In this document: piece by piece, positions 41,770 through 54,300 of the stretch
How the letters are laid out: every line of letters begins with the position of its first letter
Position numbering within the stretch: position 1 is the first letter of the stretch
From: Rhabditophanes sp. KR3021
Lineage: Eukaryota > Nematoda > Chromadorea > Rhabditida > Alloionematidae
Direction of reading: 5' to 3'
NCBI GenBank assembly: GCA_963281155.1
Contig: CAUJLY010000001.1
Location: forward strand, 8,680,001-8,744,000
DNA length: 64,000 nucleotides
Notes under the pieces: model-generated
Seen by the model: only the letters and a program-made list of their open reading frames with translations
What the model was told of the DNA's origin: nothing
The model's database searches: none
Program-made: the position numbers and the translations under genes

Positions 41770-42647
41770 TTGATATCTACATTCGGGGTCTAGCAATTAT
41801 TAGTTCCAAATATACAAATTCTTTATAAGTATTTACATTTTTGCATTTTATGACTATGCTCTTATTTCCAAATGTTTGTATCTTACAATTAAGCTAATAT
41901 TTTTATATGTATTGTAAAATCAGAATAACATGACGTATAAATAAACTCTCACTGTGCAAATAAATATGTGGTTTTAATATATTGTTTTTGTGTTTAATTA
42001 ATTAATTAAAAATTACATTTAATAGTAATCAGTGAGTAAATAGGTATAGTCAGCTGCATACTAGCTAAAATTGCCTTTCTAAAACATATTTAATTAGTGG
42101 TTGAAAAATGATTTGCTATCTAATGATCTTAAAATCTTCAATGAACGTGATCAAACCAATAACATTTTTTAATATTTATCACGTATTTGTTTAGAAGATA
42201 AATTCTTTTTAGCTGGAAACCTAAAAATATAAGTATTTAATTTATTGATATTCCTTTAATTATGAGCTTTGCCCTATAGTCGGTTAAATCCGTTAAATAG
42301 CCAGCATTATCAAATACACTATTAACATTCCTGCATATAACATATGAAACATAAATTCAGATACCCACGTAATGAATGGTTAGATTCAACTTTCTTTGAC
42401 AAAATAAAGTTTTTAAATATATAAGGAAGGACATAATCTACCCGAGAGTTCTGACGGTGATAATGATCATAATTCAAAAATAGTTTATTAAAATTAAATT
42501 TTAAGTAATAATTACATTATTAATACAGTTTAAAATAGTAAAGCAATTAAATTTGAAATTATAAAAATTAAACACTTTTGACGCTTCTGTGTGAATATCA
42601 TTATTTAATAACTGCTTGATTTATTTTAGATTATGCCAGTTGATTAG
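41770..42647. other. AT-rich intergenic DNA
   Basis: No frame or repeat of note. A TTAATTAATTAATTAAAAATT palindromic run lies near 41995. Confidence 0.4.
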
Positions 42648-42968
42648 TTATATTATTACTTTTCTAATTCTCATAAAAGCAAAAAACTTTTCTCTGACTT
42701 CTTTTGAAACTATAATTAATACATATGGTGGCAAAATTCCCAGTGCAATTCTTGTTGGCATCACTACATAATGCATAGCTTTTAACATATCAGTTAGATT
42801 ATAAGACATGAAGATAAAAACCAAAATATCTACAATAACATAAATCAACAACATCAAAAACGTAACTAGTGAAAAGATAGCTAAACTAAGCTTTATCTTT
42901 GAAATTCGACTTCCATTTACTTTATTTTTGCCCACGCTTCTTATTTTTCGTAATAAAAAAAAATTCAT
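42648..42968 (-). pseudogene. C-terminal fragment of a serpentine chemoreceptor
   Basis: 106 codons encode a basic loop (MNFFLLRKIRSVGKNKVNGS) and two membrane helices (FSLVTFLMLLIYVIVDILVF; YVVMPTRIALGILPPYVLII), then KEVREKFFAFMRIRK. This corresponds to loop 3, helices 6 and 7 and the tail of a nematode receptor. No helices 1-5 can be read upstream (42969-43200 is closed on the minus strand), so it is a truncated remnant, or the last exon of a gene with a long intron, which is less likely. Confidence 0.55.
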
Positions 42969-43648
42969 TATTCCGACTGAAATTGTTATTAAATTATATA
43001 AGATGAAATAATATTATTGTGCATAAATTGAACGACAGTTTTTTAAAATTATGTATTTGCATAGTACAAAAATAAATGTTTATCTGATTATTTAGTTGTA
43101 TTTATTTATTTTCAATGTCTGAAAGATGTTTTGTATTTGAATAACAACCCAAATTATCTTAATTCAATATCATCAAATATGTTTTAATTATGCTTATAAA
43201 GCTGATAAATGAGGTAATTACAGAAATTGTACTATTAGTGAATGAACTCAATTAATTATTTAATATTATTTGAAAGATACTTATTAGTAATAATGTTTTA
43301 AAGCATATTGCTACAGAAAACAGCAATATGTGTATCATTTTTGTAAAAACATTTCTTTGAATTACCATCTTGTCAAAAGTATTTTTGAATAAGTTCTTTT
43401 GCTCCAGCGTTACTTCTCTCATCATCACTTCCAGTAGCTTTATTGAATGTTCTGAAGCATTTAAAAATTATCTAATAGCACATTTTTTCTCTCTCATTAC
43501 AAAAACTTTGGCTTATCATATCCCGTTTCTCAAGTTCCAACTTTGCATTCAGTGATATTGAAATGGTTTCATTTAAAAATAGATTCGCACATTTTATTTA
43601 TTTCCATTTAACTGAAATGTTTTCTGCAAGACTTTTTTAAATTTGGTT
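42969..43648. other. AT-rich intergenic DNA
   Basis: No recognisable gene. A 61-codon plus frame at 43370-43555 has no support. Confidence 0.4.
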
Positions 43649-44403
43649 ATGGTTCTTGTGGATTTACAACAACAGTTTAGAGGATCATCTTTTCATACAT
43701 CAAATGCAGATGATTTTGTTGATTTGACAACTATACACACAGGTAAAATTGTTCAATTAGGTGGCTTAGTCTAGAGAAGACTAAACCTGTAGATGAAAAA
43801 TGGCTTTAATTTTAAGAAAAAATAAAGTATAACATACTTATTAGTTTTGGTACAAACTGCAAATCAATTGGCATGCCCTTGTTAGTACAAACCACGTTTT
43901 TATAAACATTTGCCATGTTTCCTGATGTTACAATTATATTTATAACTTGATTATTTATTTTTAGTACGAAAATCCAAACGATGGAACTGCCAAGCGTTTG
44001 TTATCTGAGTACTTAAATCAAACTGATAATTTATTAACTGCCTTTATTACTCACTATTATTCACATAGGACTTTAATTAATAATTTGTTATTATTTATTT
44101 TAGGGAGGTCTAAACTCAGTTTCTGAAGCTGCTCACACTGCTAAAAAGTTATTAATTATTCCCTTCTTTTCAAACAAGTAAAATAACTGAGAAAATCGGT
44201 TTGGCATAACATTGGATAAAGCAGATCTCGTGACACATAAATGATCAGCATCAGTTAAAAGATTGTTAGAAGATAAAGATATTGCTAGAAATGCTAAAAG
44301 AATTGGTAACATGATTAAAAACTGTCCATACAATACTACCCAATTATTCATAAATACTATTTCCTTCGCTGGCAGATTCAAAAAAATTGCTACATTCAAA
44401 TAG
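43649..44403 (+). pseudogene. UDP-glucuronosyltransferase pseudogene
   Basis: Successive frames carry UGT landmarks in the correct order. These are an N-domain end THTGKIVQLGGLV followed after a stop by KTKPVDEKW (43735-43800), LISFGTNCKSIGMPL (about 43840-43885, the SFGS strand of the nucleotide-sugar domain), then YENPNDGTAKRL (43965-44005). Next come GGLNSVSEAAHTAKKLLIIP (44103-44165, the signature HGGxNS...GxPxxxxP, degraded) and ITLDKADLVTHK (about 44205-44241). After a stop come SASVKRLLEDKDIARNAKRI and a C-terminal stretch to TAG at 44401-44403. Multiple stops, frameshifts and missing blocks (most of the N-domain, the membrane anchor) show it is dead. The intact enzyme would conjugate small lipophilic molecules in the ER. 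Confidence 0.8.
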
Positions 44404-45345
44404 GAAAACTGATTATGACTTAAAATTTTGACAATTTTGAAAATTGTTCATTTTGTGAGCTAAATTAAGTAATCCTCCATTATTCATAAGTTAAAAAACC
44501 TCTGATTCAAAGCAAACACCACCCAAACTCCTCAAAACAAACAAATGACCTTTCACTGCCCATCCAATCCAATGATTCCCGAAATATTTACTCACCCCAA
44601 AAATCCAATCAAACCCTGCAATCTAAAAATAATCCACTCTTTTACATAGCCTTATTTGTATAATAACAAAATCACACACACAGCGGTAGCTAACACTCAA
44701 TTCAAAGATCCTCTTTATCTGCTAACATCGACATATATGTTTTGGGGTCTGATCTCTATTTGGCGATGCTTATACATACATATATCTATTGTATTTATTT
44801 TATCTGCTTTGAACTAGTACCTCCTGCAAAGGGAATGAAATTACAATTTTTATTTATATTATTTTGGAAATTAGATATACACTGGACTCATTTGTTGTTT
44901 GATTAGGACCGAATAAAATATATAATCAAGTATCTCTACCTTCCAACTTTAGAGGTATTATGACATATACAAGTCTTTTGCTAACACCTTTAACTCAAAT
45001 TCATTATCATTCTCCTAGACTTCAAAATTAAACTAAACACATTCCTCTTCAGTCAATCCCTTATCTGAATGGCCCTCCAACCTAATTAAAATACTTCATC
45101 AAATTATTATTATATCTTAACTGTATAAATAACGATACTTAGACTTCCTTACTACTTATTAAATCTTAAAGTCAAGTGATCATTTTAAGGGAAACTTTAT
45201 CAAAAAGATGCACCTTCAATTGCATTTACTAATTATTTAATGTTGTTGTAGTGGGCTGTTAACTTTACCATAATTTGTGATAACTTTTTCTCCTATTTAT
45301 TTTATCTTTCATTTGTATCATTTTTAGGTATCAGCTGTTAATAAA
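44404..45345. other. AT-rich intergenic DNA upstream of the EB-module gene
   Basis: No coding frame. A pyrimidine-rich acceptor (TTTTTAG at about 45322-45328) lies about 20 nt before the ATG at 45346 and may be a trans-splice or leader splice site. The ACATATATGT and ACATACATATAT runs near 44740-44780 have no known meaning. Confidence 0.4.
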
Positions 45346-48300
45346 ATGCCGAGACACGGCTATATTCCATTAATATATTTTCTTCTAATCATCGGTAAGC
45401 TTAGCATAGCCTAAATCTAATACAATATTCATAGGAATCAACTGCAACTTTCCCATAACCACAAACCACATTCCGACCACAACAACTGAAACCCTCAACT
45501 TTGGCAAGTCATGTTCCTCCTCAAATGATTGCCCAGGCAAGGGTGAATATTGCACATCCTTCAAAATCTGCTTATGCTTAGAAACATTCGTCGACATCGA
45601 CAACAAATGCCATCCAAAAGTTTTCCCTGGGTCCGGGCCATGTTACCATGATGCCCAATGCTCCAACTCATTTCCCGGCTCATTTTGCTCAGGTGACAAC
45701 GTTTGTTTATGCCCACATGGCCTCATTTTGAAGGGCAATAGCTGTATTCAAGGTGATTATTAAAACACATTATACTTATTATCCCACTTATCCCCCATCA
45801 ACATCTACTTAACATAACTTAATTTTAACTTTGATTGATGACAAAGTAATGTCTCAACCTAAAGCATTAGCATATCACAAGATATCCTTCTCATTCCAAC
45901 TAGAATGAATTCTAAATATTATATCTTACTATTATTCCTTCTTCTAGCAACAATACCACCCCTCATCCAATCAGACAATTCAAGTCCAAACAATTACAAA
46001 TCCATAGCCCGTGCCTCTCTCTTCGACAAATTATCAACTTATATTTCAAAAAAAAGAAAGCAATTATTTGATGAAGACACACTCATAGCCAATACCATCC
46101 CTGACATAGCTCCTGGTGAATTTTGTAATACCGACTCCGCTTGTTCCGGATATCCATTGTCGTATTGCGAAGACACTTGCAAATGCAGAGAGGGCACTTT
46201 TAATGCTGGCACTACCTGCATAACTTCAAATCCAGTCCCACTCTCAATCAAAGGAAATTGCGCCACGAATGAAGTTTATTCGGAGGAGGGTGGACTTTGT
46301 TTGTCGAAGCAATCCCCTGGCCAGCCTTGCCAATATTCGGAGCAATGTTCCATAACCATAAGTGGAGCCTTTTGTTTGAACAGAAAGTGCGCCTGTCCCT
46401 TGGGTTGGGTGGCGTCAGCTGACGGGAAGACTTGCAACTTTAAGGATACTCAATGCCAGGCCAAAGGTTTTATTTGGGTTGAGGAGTTAGGTGAATGTAA
46501 GGAAGTTATCTTGCCAGGTTCGGGAACTTGTTCTCATTCCCTCCAATGTTCAGCTGCTTTTGGCGGAGCTGTGTGCTTTCAGAAAGTTTGCAAATGTCCT
46601 ACTTTGACTCCTGTACCGGCTGATGGGACTTGCGGAATTACTTGTACTACGGGAGGCGAGTCTTTCTCTTCCATTGTTGGAAGTTGCCTGCCAAATGTTG
46701 AACCTGGCAATGAGTGTGTTTATACTTCGCAATGCCATGCTCCTCATCCCGGGACTATCTGCTCGATGGGTAAGAGGATCAAAAACTAAATCAAAAATTA
46801 AATCATTTAACAAAATTAATTTATTAGAAAATATTAAGCAATTACCAAATATTAAGATGTTCCTTAGGAATAAGTTCACCAACACCATCATTTAGTTCAG
46901 GATACATGAGATGAGTCATTTCAAGAGTAGCCTTACCACAATCAATCTTTCTACTATAACCACCCAATTTCCCGATTGTACCAAAAAGGAAGAAGGACAT
47001 CTCAAGACCAGATGATCCACAATAGCTATTTAACTTGCCAATACGTTCAATGATTGAGCTTTTTTAAACTAGCACTTTTTGTTAACTCTTCACACTATTT
47101 TTTCCCCTCAACATGCAACTATTTGCTTCCTAGCTACACTAGTTTGACCTCTCTTTGGAGAAACCTCCACCTCTTCTTCCATTTTCTCAGAACCGGTCCT
47201 TTCTGTATCACCTTTCATTTAGCTTAAATAAATTTAAATGTAAAAAACCATTTCCACAATTGAATATTTTATAGGTCGTTGCAAATGCGCAAGGAGCCAA
47301 GTTTTCACCGGAACTATGTGTGCAGACGTCTGTCCATCTGGTTTTAGAATCGGCAATTTCAATGTGTGCCAAGCTTCCTGCAATGCGAATCAGATCGAGC
47401 ATAATGGAAATTGCCTAGACTTTGCCGCTCCTGGCCAAAACTGCGAAGTCAATGCCCAATGTACCAGTTCTTCGTTGTGTGCTACCTGGAATGACGCAGG
47501 TACATATTAATATCTTTTGGCATTTTTTATTTATTGATATCTTTTGACATTTCTATTTATTGATATCTTTTGGCATTTCTATTTATTGATATCTTTTGGC
47601 ATTTCTATTTATCGATATCTTTTCCAGGCATTTCCGGTTCCAGATGCACCTGCCCAAGTAACATGAAAATCGACTCTGGAATTTGCGTCATCATTAAAGC
47701 TCAACCTGGTGCATCTTGTCTTCTTGGAGAAATGTGTAAGTAACTAAATATATAGAGTCTTATTTTGTTTAAAGGCACCGGCGGAAGTTATTGCACCTCC
47801 GGCATTTGCGCCTGCAACACCGGAACTGTCCAAGTAAACTCTCAATGCATAACACCAATATCAGGTAAGTCCCCCTTCCACATTCATTAAATCGACACCC
47901 TTATAAGTCCCCCCAGACTCCGCATGCACCACCTCAACCATATGCACCGGTGGTAGTATATGTTCGAATGGCATGTGTACGTGTACTCCTCCACTGGTGG
48001 CAATAGATGAACTTTGTTCGTATCCCCCTTCAGGTAAGTTACCACTAATTTAGTCCTACTAACAAACAAAAAAGTTTTACCCAACGATCCTTGCCCAACT
48101 GGTCTTGAAAACTGCCTTGGTGGGTCGATTTGCCAAGCAGCCATATGCACATGTCAAGCGGGCTCAGTAGCCGAGGCAGGCCAATGTCGTGTCATCAGCC
48201 AAGTCCAAGCTGGGCAAGCTTGCTCATCCTCCCGCATCTGCATGGGTCAAGCCGTGTGCGTCCGGAACATCTGTACCTGCATCGCTCCTTACTACCAAAA

Positions 48301-51300
48301 GAATGGAGATTGCATCGTGGCAGGGAAGACTTTGGCTGGTTTAAGTTGTGCTAATGGTGAATCTTGTCCCGTCAATGCCTTCTGTCATGCTACCACCAAA
48401 ATATGCAATTGTATCCCACCTACCACCAATACAAATGGCATCTGCACCATCGGAACCCAAGCCTCCCCTGGCGATGGCTGCAGGGGAAATGTTATTTGTG
48501 GGGGTTTATCCAATTGCATCAATGATGTTTGCACCTGCGCCACTGGTACTGTCAATTTTAATGGAGTTTGCACGCAAATTGTGTCCAATTTGGGCTCTTG
48601 TACCAGTAGCGATCAGTGTCCTAGTAATAGTTATTGTGATGTCAGTAGCAGAGTTTGTGTTTGCCCCAGTAATTTGATTGCTGTTGGTAGGCAGTGCTAT
48701 AGTCCGTTTGGGGCTAATTCGAATGCCAATACAAGAAGGAGAATGGCCACTTATAAAATGGTCAAATCAAGTCCCGTAAACTTGACAACTTTAAATGGTT
48801 AATATTCTTCCCTGCCCGCCTCTACCTTTAATTTATAATTTTTTGTTAGCCCCGCTTCAACTATATTTTGCTTTGCTTTTTAAGTTGGACCCGGATCGAG
48901 TTGCTTGAGTAATGCAGTAAGATGCGGAAACGGAAGTCAATGCACCTCCGGAACCTGCCAATGCAATGGCGAAAGTCACCTAGTGAATGGTCGTTGCGTC
49001 AAACAATCTTTTGCCTTACCAGGTGAATCTTGCGCGATGGGTCAAGAATGTAGCAGACAATCCGTATGTTCTCACCAAACTCAAAGATGTGAATGTATCT
49101 TGGCGACGAAGATTGCCATTGGAAGGACTTGCGTCGACAGATTACGTTCCCATCCGGGCTTTCCGTGTGGTGGTGGGGAGGTGTGTGTTGTAAGTTTAGG
49201 ATACTTATCAATTTGATTGCTTCTTTATAGGGCGGTAGTCAATGCCACAAATCAACTTGCAAATGCCCCGGAAATCAAATAGCCATCGACAAACAATGCA
49301 CAGAGGCCAAAAGACTGTTGCCAGGTTCCAATTGCAAGGAAGAAGACATTTGCACAGGAGGCAGTGAATGCAGTAATCAAGGAAAATGTGAATGTCGTCA
49401 AAATCAAGTGATAGTCCAATCTATGTGCACTCGCATCATCTTATCCAAACCAACTGAAAAGTGCGATGGTCCTCAATATAGATGTATCCAAAATAGTTAC
49501 TGTCAAGATGGGGAAACTTGCGTTTGTTTGGCGGGAATGAAATTGTATCATGGGCAATGCAAAGCTGTTTCTAGAAAAAGTCCCGGGTTAGGTTGTTCTG
49601 AGTTTGATGAATGCACCAATCATTCCTATTGTAGTGGGGGCTTTTGTCATTGTACGGCTCCGAGGATTCTAAAAAATGGAAGGTGTGAGTTTGCTGTGGA
49701 AGTGTCAGCTGGAAATCAATGTAGAGCAGATGACATTTGTCTTGGAGGTTCTAATTGCTTGGGAGGAAGATGTTTATGTAATGAAAAGACAGAAGTCGTT
49801 CGAGGAGGTGTTTGTGTTGAGAAAATATACAAAACTCCGGGACAAATGTGTTCTGAATCGGAGATATGTGATGGCAATAGTTATTGTGGGAGAAGCAAGA
49901 TTTGTGTTTGTTACAAAAACTTTATTGTCGAAAGTGGAAAATGTGTAAAGAAGAGTAGATGTTCGTTTTTTAGTTGCTTGCTTGCTTTATTTTATTTAAC
50001 AACTTATTTTCTTAATCTAATTTATTTTAATTTTAGCTAATCCCGGAGAATCCTGTGCAAATGGTATAAAAAAATATTGAGTGCATACTTTACAAATATT
50101 AAAATCTTCCTTAAGAATTAACTCAGCTACGGCATCATTTAGTACTGGGCACATTGATTGAGCCGTTTCAAGCGTAGCCTTACCACAATCAATGTTAGTG
50201 AGTTGAGGTCTTAGATGGTTGACAAGAGTGTATTCAACATTCTAAGCTATCCCTTTGTAGATAAATTACTTCGGCCAAGCTAGTTTGATGTCATGTATTA
50301 GTTTGTCACGTTTATCAAACACAAAATCCCACTTTATATCCAGATTTGTGGATTGTCTCGGGACGTTTGAAATCTCCACTTTCACCACCATAGAATTTTG
50401 CCCATCACAAACTTCTTAAGATGGGTTTTTGTGGGAACTGCTTTTCCACAGTCATCACACTTATCCTTTCTTTCCATTCTCTTTTTCCTAATTGTGTCAG
50501 GATAGTATTCATCACTCATTTGAAGCCAAATTTCTTTCCCAACATTTCCTTTAAATTGACACTAACACAGCCAACTTCACATTTGCCATTTTTTAAATTT
50601 CCAAGATAATTATTAGCTACTCTAGTATTTTCTTCTCCAAATAAAATTGAATAAATTTCAGAGGCAGAACCAAAATCTAGCATTAGTAATCTACATTTCA
50701 TCTTTAATATTACTATTACACGCAAAGTTGTAACCACCGGTCCTAAAAAGGTCTTTTCAAAATAAAATCAGTCCCAACCAGTCCGTTTTTTGAGGGGTGG
50801 CTACAACCTTAATTAGATGTAATTAGCTTGAGAAATATTGCAATTTTAAATTAACTAAGTCTTAGGTAGAGTTGGAATAGAGGCACTTTAACAAATTAAA
50901 ATAAAAAAAAGTATTTAGATAATTAAACATTTTACATTTGTTAAAGGTGAAAGATGCGATGGTTCGAGTTATTGTTTCAAAGATATGTGCATTTGTCCAA
51001 GAAACCACATCAAACGTGACTTCACATGTATTCCCTTACAAGAGGTCAAGATAGGTGAAAGCTGTTCGAATGGCCAATCTTGTTTGGCCGGATCAAAATG
51101 TTCTCCTATTTCAAAGATATGTGCATGTCCACCTGGATTTGTTAATAGACATGATTCATGTGTACCTATTGAAGGTTAGTTTATTTTAACAGATAAATGA
51201 TGTAAAAATATATTTATGCTTATGGTCGCTTTTGTTTCGCTTGCTTATATTTTGTGTTTTGCTAGATTTGTTTGAGAAGAAAAGTATGCTTAAAGTAGAA

Positions 51301-54300
51301 GAATACTACTATGCTCCTCTTAAAAACGAGAGTTCCAAAATTTTGTTCATCCCACCTACTGATGCAATGTCCAAAAAGAATGAAGAAAAATTGTTCACAA
51401 ATGAACAACCAGTCCTAGTAAAAAACAAAGAAGGTTTTGTAGTGAATTGCAAAGAAAGCAAAGACTGCACCAATGGAGGTATTTGTTCAAGAAATGTAGG
51501 AAAATGTATTTGTCCGAGGGGTTTAACGATCAAGAATGGTTTTTGCATTAGGATAATTTCTGTGTCTGAACGACCCTCAGGTTTGTCATATATTCCTTTT
51601 GTTGTGCATGATCAGTCTTTTACCTCCAAATATTTTAATAATGTTCGTCACACAGGTGGTTCAATCGGGCATATGTGTAAATTTGAGTCTGATTGTTTGG
51701 CTAGCAACTCGAGATGTAGGCATGGAAGGTGTACTTGTAGTATTGGATTCAGACAATTTGGTGGAAATCAATGTATTAAGATTGCAATGTCTAAATTAGT
51801 CAGAAATGAGGAGTTAGGAAAGATTAACAAGGTTGCTGAATTGATGAGAAAAGAAAGGGAAAGAGAAGATATTCACTTTCCCACTTTAATCACATCACCT
51901 TCTATTCCTGGTGGAATTTGTTCCGAAAACAAACATTGCCTAAACAGAAGTTATTGCAAACGAGACAAATGCGTTTGCCCCAAATCAACCAAATTAGTTA
52001 GAAATTTCTGTGTTGATGTTATATTAGCTAAGCCATTAGAAAAATGCGCAGATGGTGAAGAGTGTATTAATAATAGTGAATGTTCGAATGGAGTATGTCT
52101 TTGCAAAGAAAAACACTTTTTGTATAAAGATGGATGCCATACTGATGAACAAATGAGGAAAATCAAAAGTTTCTTGGTCATGGTTGAGAAAACAAGCGAG
52201 AAAATGGCTAAAGCTAAACTAGCAAGACAAAATTCCGCTCAAACAACCACAACAATGGATCCCTTACAATTAATTACCAAAAAGCATATTCATCCCTTGG
52301 AAAAGAAGACTACTAAACCAATTCAGACTACTACTAAACAGATTCAGACTACTACTAAACCAATTCAGACTACTACTAAGCCAATTCAGACTACTACTAA
52401 GCTAACACAAACTACGACTATCAACCAAATTACTACCCTTCCACCTGCTACTTATAAGAACATTTTGCCAAATGAAACATCCACTCCAGAAACGACAACG
52501 GAGAAATCAAGAGATAATGGGGACGACTTCATTAAGTTCATGATTGCCAAGCAAAACGCCATCTTGAATGCATCGAACAAAAAAAATAAGTTCACTTCTT
52601 CTACGACAAAGGATACTTCCACCGCCAATACTACTACAAAACCTACTAGTAATAGTTTTACCACTACTTCTGAACCTACCATCAGAAACAGTACGGAAAG
52701 TGCAGTAATCGTGACTACTGAACCTCCTACTTCCACAACTTCTTCGCCATCCACAAAAATGGAAAAAATAAGTTCTAGTAGGAAAGTAAATTCTTCAACA
52801 TCGAACAAAATTGGAACTTCATCACCTTTACCCACGACATCTAAGTCCACGACAATCAAATTAGAACGCACTACTACAAAACCACCCACAACCACCCTTT
52901 CCACAACACCAGACATTCCATCAAAAGAAGACCTCGACCAAATGCCAATCTTCCCCCTAATCGAGCCAGCCTCCGAAGAAAACACCTCCCTAGAAAGTTC
53001 CAAAGACAGATCAACTCCACTTGAATCTGAAGAGCTGCCCAACACCTCCATCCAAGCCTCGATCGAAGAACCCCCCGAGGAAGAAGAACCCATACGAATG
53101 GACCTACCTCCCGGCTATTCCTTCTACAAACTGTTCCCAAACCTGATCCTCCACACCAAACGAACCAAACCAACTGAACTCAAAAAGACACACAAATACA
53201 TCAAACCCCTCACCATCCCCTTCTCTCTCTTCCAAATAGCGGCCCCGGGTCAATTTTGTGACGACAACATCGTCTTCTGCTCCGCTCACTCCTCGTGCCA
53301 ACAAGACCTGTGCACATGCAACGACGGTTTCTTTTTGCGTGACGCCTCATGCATTGCTCTTTCGGAGTCTGGGGCTTGTCTTAGTAATGACGACTGTCCC
53401 TTGGCTTCGTTTTGTATAAATGGGGAGTGTGGGTGTGGAGAGGGAATGAAGTATTCTAGGTTTGGGTTTTGTGTGCCACTCCACTATTATATTTATTGAC
53501 TTTTTGTGCTTTTTGTCCTAGTTTTGTAATTACGCTTGCTTTAGATATAAATTTTATTAAATTAAATTGTGCCTTCACACCAATGTATTTTCAGTCAATC
53601 CTGGCTTGCCCTGCCAACACGGCGAAACATGCCTGGGAAGATCGAGTTGCAAAGGGGGCATCTGCACCTGTCCTCCCTCCCTCCCTCAAATCATCGACTT
53701 TGTCTGTTCAGGGCCTGGTGAGTTAAAGTACAAGAGACGTAATTATCTGGTGATTGCTTCTTCCACCAACCACCCCCAAATATCCCGTCTAAAAAGACAA
53801 CTAACAACTCCAACTCAACTAAACTCCCCCTGTTCCCCATCTAATCCAATTAACCCCTGTCCAAACAATGCCGCATGTATTCAGCACTATTGTCAATGCA
53901 CGGATGCCTTTGTCCAGGCGGGGTCAGTGTGTTTTAGCAAGGGTATGGTTGGCAATACAATAGTAAGCCCAGGCCAAGTTTGCGCCAGGACTGATTATTG
54001 CAATGGGGCGTCCAGTTGTGGTGGTAATGGTGTGTGCAATTGCAATGAGGGGTTGGTTATGCAAGATTCGAGGTGTGTCTCCAACTCAATCTCCCCACCC
54101 TCTCTCTCCTGCACCCAATTTCCGGAGGTTTGCATAGGTGGGTCTAGGTGCGTGGAGGGGGCCTGTATGTGTGCCAATGGGATTGCCTTGACCAATGGAG
54201 TCTGTCCGGACCGGCAGATTTTGGTCAAGCCAGGAGAGAGGTGTGTGGGAGAAGAAGGTGGCGGAATCGAGTCTGTCTTGTATGTCTGTACAGGTAACTT

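Noticed and set aside
44133..44399. Minus-strand 88-codon frame with hydrophobic stretch
   Set aside because: The plus strand of the same segment reads as the C-terminal part of a UGT, in the right order after its signature motif.
45435..45763. A stand-alone 125-residue EB protein ending at 45763
   Set aside because: Possible as a short isoform, but the GGTGATT donor at 45752/45753 and the phase match to the next exon argue for continuation.
45905..46789. A separate secreted EB-module gene starting at 45905
   Set aside because: Phase-consistent splicing from 45752 to 45948 and the pyrimidine nature of the supposed signal peptide favour one gene. Kept as a finding because an alternative start is possible.
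52452..53304. Several minus-strand frames of 66-213 codons opposite the EB gene
   Set aside because: They are antisense to the Thr/Ser/Pro-rich linker, where stops are rare on the other strand. No motif or start context.
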